Part shown: positions 11,672 to 22,912 of the stretch, in pieces
Position numbering within the stretch: the stretch's first letter is position 1
How the letters are laid out: each line of letters opens with the position of its first letter
Assembly: GCA_963995525.1 (NCBI GenBank)
Contig: OZ023210.1
Location: forward strand, 24,712,905-24,776,904
Direction of reading: 5' to 3'
DNA from: Escarpia spicata
Lineage: Eukaryota; Annelida; Polychaeta; Sabellida; Siboglinidae
DNA length: 64,000 bases
The notes under the pieces: model-generated
Databases searched by the model: none
What the model was told of the DNA's origin: nothing
What the model saw: only the letters and a program-made list of their open reading frames with translations
Program-made: the position numbers and the translations under genes

Positions 11672-12317
11672 GGTAGGTAGTATGGATTCCATCAAAAATC
11701 TTTAGTTTTCAACACAGATCAACCATATTTGGTATGCAGATACATACCAACATAGTTAAGGTTTTTTTCATGTTTCGCATACATTATGCAAATTAGGTAT
11801 CCAATATGGCCGCCATAATAGGGAAAATTTGGTATTTTTTGCCGCGCTCTAACCAAACACGTAGTCAAGTTACAAGCTTGTAATTTAGCACAGGGATTAC
11901 GGTTATGCATATCTACTGCATGAATATCACAGAAATCAGATATGTTGTGTTGTTTACGTGAAAAAAACCATTAAATATATTATGATTTCTTTTAATTCAT
12001 GCAGTAGATATACTCATTAGGCACTGCGGTGCAAAATGTTTTGCAGTTATACCCAGTATTTATTCTACTAGAGCGCAGCAACTTTAAGTACTCCCAGCAA
12101 AAATGGTATTCCGAGAAAACGATGATAAGGTAATTTTGTATAATCAAATTCTGCCAAAAGCCGTCCGAAGAAACCTCAATATTGCCACTTGTTATTACTT
12201 TTTCAGCTAATATACTAACTGCATATTGAGGTAAGGATATGAAAGTACATAAATAGCAAAGAAAGTCCTTTTCCCAAAAAATTTCAAAAATCACTTTTTG
12301 AATCCATACTACCTACC
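11672..12317. mobile_element. 646-bp TTAA-flanked MITE
   Basis: GGTAGGTAGTATGGATTC (11672-11689) recurs as an exact inverted copy at 12300-12317. Both ends abut TTAA (11668-11671; 12318-12321), the signature target of piggyBac-, Kolobok- or Sola3-type transposases. Inside, a 17-base inverted pair (CATATCTACTGCATGAA near 11907 and its complement near 11996) forms a second hairpin. No transposase frame is present, so the element is non-autonomous. The GGTAGG terminus is not the usual CCC/CCY start of piggyBac elements. Confidence 0.8.
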
Positions 12318-12390
12318 TTAATCGTTATCATCCTTATCGACACACTGACACAGTGGGGACTGAATAACGAGGCAGAGGCCCTCACTGTTC

Positions 12391-12846
12391 ATGAGACAAC
12401 TGTCAGCTGACCATACCACACTGAGGACTGGTCTATTAGTGAATGAGAGATACACCTATCTTGGTGCCTCTCCAGACAGTGTGGGATCATGTGGTTGTCA
12501 CAGCGATAATCTGGTTGAAGTAAAGTGTCCATTCTCATTGAAGGGACAGGATCCCATAAAATTTGGTGACAGTAACTTCTGCATTGACAGACAAGGGAAT
12601 TTGAAGAAAGGTCACATGTATTACTCCCTGATTCAATTGCAGGTGGAAGTCGCTGGTATGACTGAGTGTGTGATCTGGTCATTTATACAGGTGTTACCAA
12701 CAAGATTTACATAACTTCAGTAACAATAAAGGATGATAACTTTTGCAGAGACATGGTTAATAAGTGTTTTAATCATGTGAAGTCTGAGTTGCTGTCTAGA
12801 ACAACTGAGAAAAAACTTGGGCAAACCAACAGAGACCATGGGAATT
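12391..12846 (+). pseudogene. YqaJ-type (lambda-exonuclease-like) nuclease domain, frameshifted
   Basis: The frame shows YTYLGASPDSVGSCGCHSDN, then LVEVKCPFSLKGQDP, FCIDRQGNLKKGHMYYSLIQ and LQVEVAGMTEC. This is the order of the YqaJ/lambda-exonuclease core (ASPDG; VEVKCP with the catalytic E-x-K; G.LK+.H.YY.QVQ..+.VTG...CD). At about 12665-12672 a 2-base TG duplication moves the continuation (CDLVIYTGVTNKIYITSVTI) into another frame. The N-terminus is missing or degenerate, and the MITE ends about 70 bases upstream. In animals such domains are common in multicopy, transposon- or virus-derived genes. Nuclease activity is improbable here. Confidence 0.7.
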
Positions 12847-13019
12847 TGCTTTTGTGTTCTTCAGTTTCTTGTATTTTTTTTTCCTCGGTTTTTTTACCAT
12901 TCTTCTTTTTGCTCTCTGGAATCTTTCCTCACCCACATGACGATGGCAACAAACTGCAGCTGTCTTTAAGGCAAACACTGAAGGGACATGATATGGATTA
13001 GTAGGGCTAGTTTTAAAAA

Positions 13020-13950
13020 GAAGAAGAAGAATTGGTTTTATTTCACCCATACATTTCAAATAATACATACATACAATACATCCATGTCAAAAATTATACA
13101 AATATATAACCTTATGGTAAACATGGTATAATGTATGGTATATAACAAAAAGTAGGGTCAGGAGACTCCTCTAAGACTTTGGTAGTCGCAATCGATGAGT
13201 CACCTTTTGTGATAGAAATTGAATTGAATCAATACATCACGCAAATCAAATTCTTACAGAAAAAAACAATATGAATTTGAACATGAGTGTAGTGTGAGCA
13301 AGCTTACATGATCATTGTGTTAAGGCACTGTTTTGTACTGCATAAAGTTGACAGGTGGTTGTCAGTTCTTAATTTTGCATACATATATGGCAATTTTGCC
13401 TTGTGCATGTTACTTGATAAGTTTATAAAAAAAAGTGTAACATACTTGGCAAATCCTTGTGAACTAAGCTTTTCTTTGACTATATCGGGAAGGTTATTAA
13501 GTAAAAGTGGCAAATTATGCCTAAGACATTTCTTTGCAAATTCATGTTTAATATTATAAGTGTATATTTTATTCTTGACTCTTGTATCATGTTTATGTAC
13601 CTCATAGTTAAACATTATCCTCCAGTTTTGTAAATAAACTGGTAAGTCATTGTGTAAATATTTATAGTAAAATTTTTATTGTTGTAATTTAAGGATGTCA
13701 TCTACTTTTAACAAGTTGAGTTTTTTGTTAAGTGGTTTTGTGTGGGAAATATAATTACTTAAGGTGATAATTCTCAGAGCTTTTTAAAGTTTTATTATTC
13801 TATTTGATTGATAGCCCCCCGTAATGCAATTAATGTGTGGTACTATTAAAGAATTATATAATATTATTTTAATATGAAGAGGTAACACATGTTTCAATTT
13901 GTTAAAAATGCAAATTTTTAGAACAAGCATTTGATATTTTTCAGTGTTTT
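13020..13950 (-). mobile_element. LINE 3' end (RT C-terminal domain and 3' UTR)
   Basis: On the minus strand from about 13945 the fragments read LVLKICIFNKLKHVLPLHIK, NSLIVPHINYCITGGYQSNR, ALRIITLSNYISHTKPLNKK and then, at 13615-13304, the tail with HKHDTRVKNKIYTYNIKHEF and LRHNLPLLLNNLPDIVKEKL. This is the thumb and C-terminal region of a CR1/BS-type RT (Y.....W....R++KLQKKA+RII; T R......R......LP). At least one stop interrupts it. The 3' UTR would be 13303-13020. It is related to the tail at 5.2 kb and to the LINE split at 42.6/48.1 kb. Confidence 0.7.
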
Positions 13951-14460
13951 TTTCTCCAGTTTAGATGTGTATAATTCCTTGACTTGTTCAATAAAACCTG
14001 TGCAGAAGTGGTCGCTACAAATCCTGGTGTGTTCTTTGGGCGTCCAATGCATACGATGGACAGCTGTGATCCATTTCGCTCTTATTTCACAGTCAAGTGG
14101 GATTTTTTTTAATCAAACAGTACACACGTTTGATAACAGTTTTGTACACCAACAGCACAACCACTCGATGGCATTGTGAAGTATATTTCACGGGAGCGCC
14201 AAAACAAAAACATTACACGAATTTCCCTTGTTGCGTGCCTGCAGCGAGAGCGTTGTGCCCTATAAACAAACCGCCACGTGCTTTTAATTTATGCATGACG
14301 TCAAAACGCAACCCCGAATATAAGCATGATGCTCTACCAGCCGGGACGTCATTCGCACCACGACAGTACTGTGGCTAACGTCATCCTCAAAACACCTACT
14401 ACCACACTCCTGAGACCTTCAGCGACAGCGACGTAGACGAACCGTGTTGCCGACCGTTCG
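13951..14460. other. No gene recognised
   Basis: The composition shifts to higher GC from about 14020. ORFs at 13931-14378 have no recognisable family. Confidence 0.4.
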
Positions 14461-14473
14461 TGACATCTGGCGG

Positions 14474-14555
14474 CCGACCACAGTCACCGTCTGTCAGCCG
14501 ACCACCATCAGCATCTGTCAGCCGACCGCCATCACCGTCTGTCAGCCAATCACTC
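14474..14555 (+). repeat. Short tandem repeat (CTGTCAGCCGACCACCATCA units)
   Basis: Four imperfect units of about 20-21 bases (CTGTCAGCCGACC plus ACCATCAC-like) encode a Ser/Pro-rich stretch (SVSRPPS repeats) in the frame of the ORF at 14460-14645. It could be part of a low-complexity protein segment. Confidence 0.6.
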
Positions 14556-14682
14556 GCATCGTCCACTCACAATGTGCCGCGACATCGCGACACTACAACA
14601 CCGGGTAGAGACTGTTCCAGTTATTGTGAAAGGTCTCGTTATTAATAAAGTACGACAACATCCCTCGTTCTACATCGATTGA

Positions 14683-14994
14683 CGTGTCCACACGAAGCGG
14701 GTGTATAAAGATGTAGGTTGCGAGATACACAGATACATGGACTCGAAGGCAAATTTCTGTGTGCGAATGTGCTTCCGTAAAACTTCTGGTCAACGCTTGT
14801 GGCTGACATTGTTTGCCGAAAGTTGGAACAGTCTTCTAGACGCGAAAGCCGATACGTTTGCTGTTATAGGCGAAACGATGCAGGCTTACAAACTTAACTC
14901 ACTGACGGGAACTAGTGTGTCCCTCACCATAAAGAAAACTCGACGAGGTGCCTACACAAACAACAACGTCACACACATAGAGGTGGTCCACTAG
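14683..14994 (+). CDS. ORF with RPA large-subunit-like OB fold (exon or remnant)
   Basis: An open frame of about 103 codons follows the stop near 14680. It shows KANFCVRMCFRKTSGQRLWL, TLFAESWNSLLDAKADTFAV, then LNSLTGTSVSLTIKKTRRGA and NNNVTHIEVV. The spacing resembles the C-terminal OB fold of replication protein A (F.+R+...D.+G..W+T.F.E....LLG..A.E...L......L.G..+.F.+K.+...Y......+). Such single-stranded-DNA-binding proteins are carried by Helitrons and some large DNA viruses as well as by hosts. It has no ATG of its own at a good place and no partner exon could be joined, so its status (exon, viral or transposon remnant) is open. The assignment is by pattern only. Confidence 0.35.
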   Translation, partial: RVHTKRVYKDVGCEIHRYMDSKANFCVRMCFRKTSGQRLWLTLFAESWNSLLDAKADTFAVIGETMQAYKLNSLTGTSVSLTIKKTRRGAYTNNNVTHIEVVH

Positions 14995-15042
14995 AATCCT
15001 ACCTTGTTTCAGCCTCTCTCCACCACGGATGTCACAACATCA

Positions 15043-15323
15043 GGCGACGCCGCTGATGTCACGACTTCCACACACACACCGTCCATGTGACAACTTCTGG
15101 CGACACCGCCGACGTCACAACTTCCTCTCCTACCGCCGACGTCACAACTTCCTCTCCTACCGCCGCTGCTGACACTACACAGGGCATGATAGACTATGTG
15201 GCGTCCATGCTGAAGAATGAGTTTGCGCGTTACATGGCAGAAATCATTAGACAATGCGAAAAAAAACTGATTGCGAGGCATGCAAGATATACGACTCCAT
15301 CACCATTGTCTGTTACCCGATGA
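15043..15323 (+). other. Thr/Ser-rich ORF over a minisatellite
   Basis: Imperfect repeats of a unit like ACGTCACAACTTCCTCTCCT (15043-15165) encode TTSGDTADVTTSS-type repeats. The same frame continues into a non-repetitive C-terminus (MIDYVASMLKNEFARYMAEI, with a short predicted helix) up to a stop at 15323. Reading the repeat in both directions yields ORFs, so only the C-terminal part argues for coding. Family unknown. Confidence 0.3.
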
Positions 15324-15570
15324 TATTTTAATTCGAATGCACTTTAGCGATGCCACAGGGCGTATCGATGCAGCATTGGTTCTTAGAAATTGGTTGAGTG
15401 CCACAGTGTTTGCGAGGTTAAACATACCCGTATGATCACTGGAATGTTGCCCCGAATTGTTTGCGTGTCGATTGGCAGTCAACGGAGTGGCAGAAGATTA
15501 AATTGGTCTTAGCGGTCCTTGAAGGTGAACTGTAGAAGACGTCGGGGTCGATTGTAGAAGGTGTTGCACC

Positions 15571-15906
<336 letters not shown>

Positions 15907-16925
15907 ATTAAGTTACATTTCTTCTACACGAATAAAATGTGCAAACCTTATCTTGTGTCATGTTTTCCTAATATCAGTACCAGCCACTCGTTCATCATTT
16001 CCGTAAAGAATGGACACGGTTCACTTGTAATGTCACACACAGTTTCGTAAATATAGCCTGACACTAGAGTTGGTACACAAAGTATATTGTATATGCCATT
16101 AAGTGCAACAAGTGAAAGCAACAAGTTTGATTTGCAACATTAACAGACTGTCAGCCTTTGTTCACATACCTCCAAATATAAGCATTGTTGCGGTCATCGC
16201 TCATTCCTAGTTCCCTTTGATTTTATTATGTTATATAGATTTACAGTTAGACATTGATTAAAGTCCCGTAACGCCTATATTTGTAACTAAGTTTACGTAT
16301 TAATGTCCTCTAGTGCGCACGACCATAGCCATGTATCGGTGATATTTCCCTCGTAACACATCTTTTACATTTCGAAATTTACCAAAACCCCTCTAGCGGT
16401 CGAAGTTAGAAGTAACTAACTTCACCTACTATTATTCACATCACGCACATCCACATGGAGCGAGCCATGTGTCAGTCCTAGTACCCCTCGGATGCATGAT
16501 GATTATATACCTTTGTAGCTTAATATTCCTTCCAAGAACACATTTCATAGCGTTAGAGTGGTAGTGTATTTGTATATTACCAAGGTAACATTTGTATTTT
16601 AGTGCGTCAACGCGGTAACTTCTAATGTTTCATAACGTTAGAGTGGCTGTGTTTTAGTAACTTAGTACATCACCAAGGTAACTTTTATATTTTAATATGT
16701 CAACACATAACATCTATCATTCGTGTTATAGTTTGACCTACCAAGAAGCGCCAACTAGTGATTTTACGTGTTAGTTTGGGGTGACTGTTTATCTATAGTC
16801 GACATTTCATCTAATTTAATTCCTAATTCCCTTTACAACTATTATACCATATAGGTTTACAGACATTTATAAAGTCCCGTAACGCCAATATTTGCAACTA
16901 AGTTCACGTATTAATGTCCTTTAAT
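15907..16925. repeat. Non-coding block with internal direct repeats
   Basis: Two copies of a ~105-base segment lie at 16204-16310 and 16823-16921; both contain AAAGTCCCGTAACGCC and ACGTATTAATGTCCT. Between them, 16545-16800 holds degenerate units (GTTAGAGTGG..., ACCAAGGTAACTT...) and a GACCTACCAAGAAGCGCCAA segment that reappear in the satellite block at 21470-22400. No coding sequence is seen. Confidence 0.65.
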
Positions 16926-17168
16926 ATCCCTTCCTCCCTCTCTCATTACACCAACTCTCGCCAACTATGACACCTGCGCCTCTGGCCCCGGCGACAAGCT
17001 GGACATCACTCTCACCGTCTCTGGTGAACACGTGGCGTACAAAGAAAAAATGGCCCTGGTCGATCCCCGTATTTTGGAGTACATCCAACGTGAACGTCTT
17101 CATACCAATCCTATGGACAGTTTTTTTGCCACGAGTCGACGACGAAATGAGATACATTCTAGAATGAG
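16926..17168 (+). CDS. Unrecognised coding-like ORF
   Basis: A frame ending at the TGA of 17166-17168 reads ANYDTCASGPGDKLDITLTV, then SGEHVAYKEKMALVDPRILE, YIQRERLHTNPMDSFFATSR and RNEIHSRMR. Its balanced amino-acid composition and third-position pattern look coding, unlike the frame that starts at ATG 16967. There is no ATG upstream in this frame within the open region, so it would be an exon or a truncated gene. I recognise no family. It lies in the same higher-GC cluster as the RPA-like ORF. Confidence 0.35.
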
Positions 17169-17984
17169 GTGATTTAAACGACAGGGAGATAGTTATTTTG
17201 TATAATAAAGTGTTAATCTGATAAAACGAGCTTTCCGACAAGATGAGACAAGAAGCCTTCCGTGTGGCCATCACAATGTTCCCACTAAATACGAAAACAA
17301 AGTAGGACCGCCTATCGAAAATTAAATCATCGACAGCATGCCGAAAGCTATGAAGTAGAATGCACGTCGACTCCTCGATAAAGCAAAGGTACCGTGCGTT
17401 GGAACGGCCGTGGTGAGATGGTGTTCAGGTGTTCAACGTGCTGAGAAAACGGAAATCGTTTCAACCGGTGGGATGGAAAACGTTCGCTTGTGGTCTGAAG
17501 GACGTGAACACGCCTACGGATTTAGTGAGGAACCCCAATCGTTGGATTTACATGCAGACAACCTCAATCGACGACGACAACATTGACCACGACAAGATTT
17601 CAAAAGAAACCACCAGTCCCTTTAGCCACGGTCGTCCCCGTAGACGCCCCGGTTCGTCGCGCGCATATACTTTGGCGACAACGTTACAAAGCATGCGTTG
17701 GGAACCTTACTAATAGTCTTACACTTTACAACCAAAGAGACACTATCCGTATTGTCAACATTAGGGCTATCGATGTGTTGTAAAACAAGTTCGTGCGCTA
17801 TACGCAAGTCACAGGAACAGTATGCAAGAGACATCATGTCGGGAATATACTGTCTATTGTTTGTCAGAAATGCATGAATTTCAGTGGCAACAATTCTTTT
17901 GTTAACGTGGGGGGTGATCAGTTCGTAGTAAATTATTGTCAGTGTAATATAACATCAAGTAAATTGTCTTACTTTAATGCATGA
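17169..17984. other. Cluster of short coding-like ORF fragments
   Basis: Several overlapping frames have coding-like composition but no recognised family: + 17429-17713 (VLRKRKSFQPVGWKTFACGL), - 17837-17622 (MMSLAYCSCDLRIAHELVLQ), and + 17793-17984, which is Cys-rich (SIVCQKCMNFSGNN, VNYCQCNITSS). The compactness and mixed strands are unlike host exons and suggest decayed virus-like or transposon DNA. The frames cannot all be real. Confidence 0.25.
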
Positions 17985-18111
17985 GCACATCATATGACGA
18001 GCGCCCCAGTGGCAGCTATTTATTTGCATTGTGTTTAACATTGAATTTTACTTATTTGTATTACTACGACACTGGTTAGATCCGAACATCATTTTGATAA
18101 CATTACCCTGA

Positions 18112-21100
18112 ATGCACGGAGCTGCTCTATCGTGTTATTGGTTTTATATGTGTGTGTATTTCTGCGACTTTTATTCCGACGGCACACCTGTACCCATGGT
18201 GACCTACACTCGGCAGGAACTGTTCGTCCATAACTTTGCAAGTGTCACTGGCGGAAAGCTGCCTCAGCCTTTGTTCGACACGTTAAAGAACAATGGAATT
18301 TGTGCGGTCATACGAGGTTGCAGAGCCGGTCGCAATCGCCATCGTACAATACGTCCAGTAATTGGACGTCGACCCGATTTTACACCCACGTACCACCAAC
18401 GCGGTGTCAACAACACGAACATTACACAAGTGAAAATGTCGTCTTGTCAAACCGATGACAAGGATTTTAAGAATCGTTCCACCAACATCGGATTGACCAA
18501 TGCAAGATCTGTGGAAAATAACACGCTAACTATAAATGAGGAAATTATCCAATACGTTTCGGATGTTTTGGCCATCACCGATACGTGGCTAAAAAAACTA
18601 AACTAACTAAACATGTACAACGCACCAACACCAAGATCCTCCCAAAGCTGCCATTCACAACCATCGAACTTTTCCGTCTGCAACTCACCAACTCGTTCTT
18701 GTTGAAATACAATATCTGGGTCGCTTATCATGCATCTAGTAAGCCATCTGGAACAATATCGATTTTTTACACTGAATTTGAACAACTATTAATCAAGGCA
18801 TCCATTGGTGATTTCAATATTCATTTTAACGATACCCCCAAATCAGAACCACTTCGCACTCTATTTGAATCGTTCAATCTAACTAAACATGTACAACGCA
18901 CCAAACCGGACATATATTGGATCTTGTGATCAGTCAAACTGATGACGACTTTATTACTTCCGTTACTGTGCATCCTGACTCTCTGTCTGACCACCATTGC
19001 ATTGAACTCACACTAAGAGCACTGAAGCCTGCAGTAAAAACTAAGACGATCGCAAAGCGGAATTTCAGGAACATTGAAACAGATACACTTCGAAACGATA
19101 TCGAGTCTGCATGTGCTAACATGACATTGCGTACATGCGCGAATGATCGACAAGCAGAGGATTTGGTACAACACCTGTCTCACTGAATGCCTTCACAAGC
19201 ATGCCCCGTTACGCAATGTGAAAGTAAGAGACAGCACACCACATCTCTGGTACGACTCTGACATCGACGATGCCAGGGATAAGAAGCGGAAACGCGAGAA
19301 TGTGTGAAGAAGAACTAAACTGGAGATTCATCGGCAATTATATGTCACCGCTCGTGAAGAATGTACTGCGTTGATATCCGCACGCAAAACGGATTATTAT
19401 AAAAATCGCCTGGAGAAAGCAAACAACAAAACCATGTTTCGATTACTGAGATCGCTTGATGGCCACCGCATACGTGAACACCCTGAATTCCACTTGACGG
19501 CCCAAAGATGCGAACAATTTTGCAGTTTTATTCTGCAGTGTTTCAACATCATCGATAGGCCAACAGATGAAAGACGTTGTTTCACTGAGTGTAACCATGT
19601 GTTTAATCCAACAACGAACACATAGATCACAGCGATTTGTGGTACTACTGACAAAACGTGCGCGTCGGATCCTCTGCCTGCAATTCAGCTAAAGGACAAT
19701 ATCACAAGGCGTATATGTCTGTTATCACACGTATTACGAATGCTTCCCTGGACGAGGCAGTCATGCCAAAGTCGCTACGAAAAAAACATTCGACCGAAAC
19801 CACGCTACTGTACGTTAAAAGAGCCGTCAAAACAGCCATGGACAATAAATACGGAACCTTCTTGATTCTCGTTGATTTTGGTGCCGCCTTCGATACTATC
19901 AACCATGACATCTTGATTAGGCGTCTACGTTTGGCTTTGTTGGAAAAGCACTGGACTGGATGATATCGTACCTGCAAGACCAGACGCAACGAATAGCAAT
20001 CGGTGACCAATCGTCGAGTACTACTACTCTAACGACAGGTGTTCCACAAGGCTCTGTCCTTGGTCCACTGCTCTTTTCACTGTATGTCCAACCTATCGGT
20101 GACATTATTCGAGCCCATGGACTATTCTTCCAACATTATGCTGACGACTTACAGATCTACTCACATTTCGACCTGAATCTTTCCGCTTTAACGGCTGCAG
20201 TTCAGCAAATGGAGGATTGTTTGGATGAAATAAAGAGCTGGATGGCATGGAATTCTATGTGCATGAATGACGGCAAGAGACAGTATCTTCCTATTGTACC
20301 CAAGTATGCGGATGCAATCGTTGATGGCACTGTGATTCGCGTTGGCGGTTCTACAATTACAGCTTCACGATATGTTCAAAATATCGGTGTCTTCAATGAC
20401 AGACACCTATATATAAAAAGCAAGTGTCTCAAACTGTCAGCGCATGCTCATTCTACCTCCGCCACATAAATCAGATTAGCCGTTTTCTACCCAAACCAAC
20501 AAAGGAACGCGTATTCAATGCCATCATCACATCGCGGATTGACTACGGTATGGCACTCTTGTACAGCACGTCTGCAGTTAACATCGCGCATCTACAACGA
20601 ATACACAACTCGGCTGCCAGACTGATCCTGCGTCGTCCACGTAGTGACAGCACCACGCCCCTGTTACGCCAACTTCGTTGGCTGCCCGTTGCGCGCAGAG
20701 TAGATTACAAGATACTGGTACTCACGTACAAAGCCATACACAATGACACGCCTGTGTTCCTGTGTGAACTCGTGCACCCATATCAACCGGCAAGAGCACT
20801 GCGCTCTGCGAGCAGTAACATGATGGAAGTGAAGCGCACTCGTATCAAGGCTGAGGATGGCTCGTTCGATGTAGCTGCTGCATCCCTATGGAACACTTTA
20901 CCAAGAGTTGTTAAAACCCGTAACACTCTCGCTAGCTTCAAATGTCATCTGAAGACACATTTCTTTTATATTTCATATTAGTGTCACTCTAGATGAACAC
21001 TGCCCTCTACTAAAACCAATTTTAATTAGTTATCGTATTCGTATCATGATTATTCATTATTCCTCACATAAACTATTTTATATCAAATGTTTTACTAAAT

Positions 21101-21450
21101 TATGTATTATTATTAATCATACATACATATATATATATATATATTTATTAGTATTATTTTTTATATAATTACTGTGCTAGATTGATTATTATTAATATTA
21201 TGTAATGTTGATGAATAACTGCTAATATCTATATTTATTTACTTCTTTTTTTAAATTCTACATTATTCAATATCTATGTATTTATTTATTTATGTTATTC
21301 TTTATTACTAATATTTATTTTAAATTAATATACATTTACATAGTTATTGCAATTCTACCATTTTTATGTATGTTAATATGTTGTGAAGCGCCACGAACGA
21401 TACTGGGTGTGGCGCTATACCAAATAAACTATATTATTATTATTATTAAA
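18112..21450 (+). mobile_element. CR1-like LINE, near full length, broken
   Basis: Pre-endonuclease segment (18112-18400; TYTRQELFVHNFASVTGGKL, NGICAVIRGCRAGRNRHRTI), endonuclease start (NIGLTNARSVENN ... ISDTWL-like, about 18490-18600), endonuclease C-terminal pieces (IGDFNIHFND; SDHHCIELTL), RT with LILVDFGAAFDTINHDILIR (19860), VPQGSVLGPLLFSLYVQP (20040), HYADDLQIYSHFDLN (20136), and a C-terminal domain (20424-20981; FNAIITSRIDYGMALLYS, LRQLRWLPVARRVDYKILVL, FDVAAASLWNTLP). The 3' UTR runs to GTGGCGCTATACCAAATAAA and an (ATT)n tail at 21432-21448. Frameshifts at about 18585, 18917, 19190, 19625, 19960 and 20430, plus a rearrangement in the endonuclease, make it inactive. The YADD catalytic motif itself is intact. 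Confidence 0.85.
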
Positions 21451-21469
21451 TTATTGCTAGTTTATATTA

Positions 21470-22200
21470 GTGCATCTTCGAGGTAACTTCTTTGAATGTT
21501 AGTGTATCTACGCGTGAGCATCGTAAATTATTGCTCGTTTAGTATATCACCGAGGTAACTTAGAATGTTAGTGTATCTACGCGTGAGCATCGTAAGTTAT
21601 TGCTCGTTTAGTGCATCACCGAGGTAACTTCTTAGAATGTTAGTGTATCTACGGGTGAGCATCGTAAATTATTGCTCGTTTAGTGCATCACCGAGGTAAC
21701 TTCTTAGAATGTTAGTGTATCTACGCGTGAGCATTGTAAATTATTGCGCGTTTAGTGCATCACCGATGTAACTTCTTAGAATGTTAGTGTATCTACGCGT
21801 GAGCATCGTAAATTATTGCTCGTTTAGTGCATCACTGAGGTAACTTCTTAGAATGTTAGTGTATCTGCGCGTGAGCATCGTAAATTATTGCTCGTTTAGT
21901 GCATCACCGAGGTAACTTCTTAGAATGTTAGTGTATCTACGCGTGAGCATCGTAAATTATTGCTCGTTTAGTGCATCACCGAGGTAACTTCTTAGAATGT
22001 TAGTGTATCTACGCGTGAGCATCGTAAATTATTGCTGGTTTAGTGCATCACCGAGGTAACTTCTTAGAATGTTAGTGTATCTACGCGTGAGCATCGTAAA
22101 TTATTGCCGGTTTAGTGCGTCACCGAGGTAACTTCTCAGAATGTTAGCGTATGAACGCGTAAGCGTTGTAAATTCTTGCCGGTTTAATACATTACCAAGG
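21470..22200. repeat. 72-bp satellite, about ten tandem copies
   Basis: Head-to-tail units of 72 bases (one of 69) are marked by CGAGGTAACTTCTTAGAATG, then GTGTATCTACGCGTGAGCAT and CGTAAATTATTGCTCGTTTA. Copies start at about 21479, 21551, 21620, 21692 and 21764 and so on; inner copies are over 95% alike and the outer copies degenerate. Each unit carries ACGCGT. Related diverged units lie at 16545-16700. No coding or spacer/repeat alternation is present, so this is not a CRISPR-like array. Confidence 0.95.
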
Positions 22201-22562
22201 TAACTTCGTAAAAATGTAGCTTACCAACACGGTATACTTGATTTCGTGTTTTATATCTATCTTTATTTTGAACGTCTTGACTTTGGAGCCCGTGTGTATT
22301 CATTTTATGGTCTTGCCCATCATTCATTATCATAACTTGACCTACCAAGAAACGCCAGCTAGTGACTTCACGTGTCAGTTTGGGGCTAGCAGTTCGCATA
22401 AGTAACTTTAAAAAATGCTATGATAGATAAAGTAACCATGTCCAAACCGTCTACAAAAAATCACGTGACAGACCTTCATTCCAAGAGGCAGCCATCTGTC
22501 CGGGTTCACCTCCAATGGTGCGGTCTTAAGACTCGTACGATTTCCGAGAAATGTCAGTATGA
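22201..22562. repeat. Satellite-flanking repeat segment
   Basis: The GACCTACCAAGAAACGCCAG...GTGTCAGTTTGGGG stretch at 22337-22385 is a diverged copy of 16734-16785. The satellite and this flank therefore belong to one larger repeat family, present on both sides of the LINE at 18.1-21.4 kb. Confidence 0.6.
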
Positions 22563-22830
22563 GGTGTCGCTTCATTTAGCAGAAAGCATATTGTGTATAT
22601 GAAGCGGTCATCTTTCCGGTGACGCACTTCCGTATTTACAAATAGCGGGAGCGGCCACACCATCCACACGGTGTAGGGAATTTCCTATGCAAGGTGTCGC
22701 GTGATCTAGAAGAAATAACACTATTAGGAAGCGCCCATCTTTCAAACGATTATCTTCCGGTTGCACGACTTCCGTTAATATAAACAGTGGGCGAGGCCGT
22801 GAGAGATTGGCGACTTCCGGTGCCACCCTA
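22563..22830. repeat. Two-copy tandem duplication, ~129-bp unit
   Basis: GGTGTCGCTTCATTTAGCAG (22563) and GGTGTCGCGTGATCTAGAAG (22692) begin two diverged units. Each contains a GAAGCG(G/C)(T/C)CATCTTTC, a CTTCCGGT...GACTTCCG-type block and a final GGGCGAGGC/GGGAGCGGC motif. No coding frame is seen. Confidence 0.5.
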
Positions 22831-22912
22831 TCGACATCAATGTAACTGGACAGAGTAACGCCATCTGCCGTGGGTGCCGGATCTCTATTTGTCGATACAC
22901 TTCCGGGAATGG

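Noticed and set aside
21470..22200. CRISPR-like array
   Set aside because: The whole 72-base unit is repeated without unique spacers, in a eukaryotic setting; it is a satellite.
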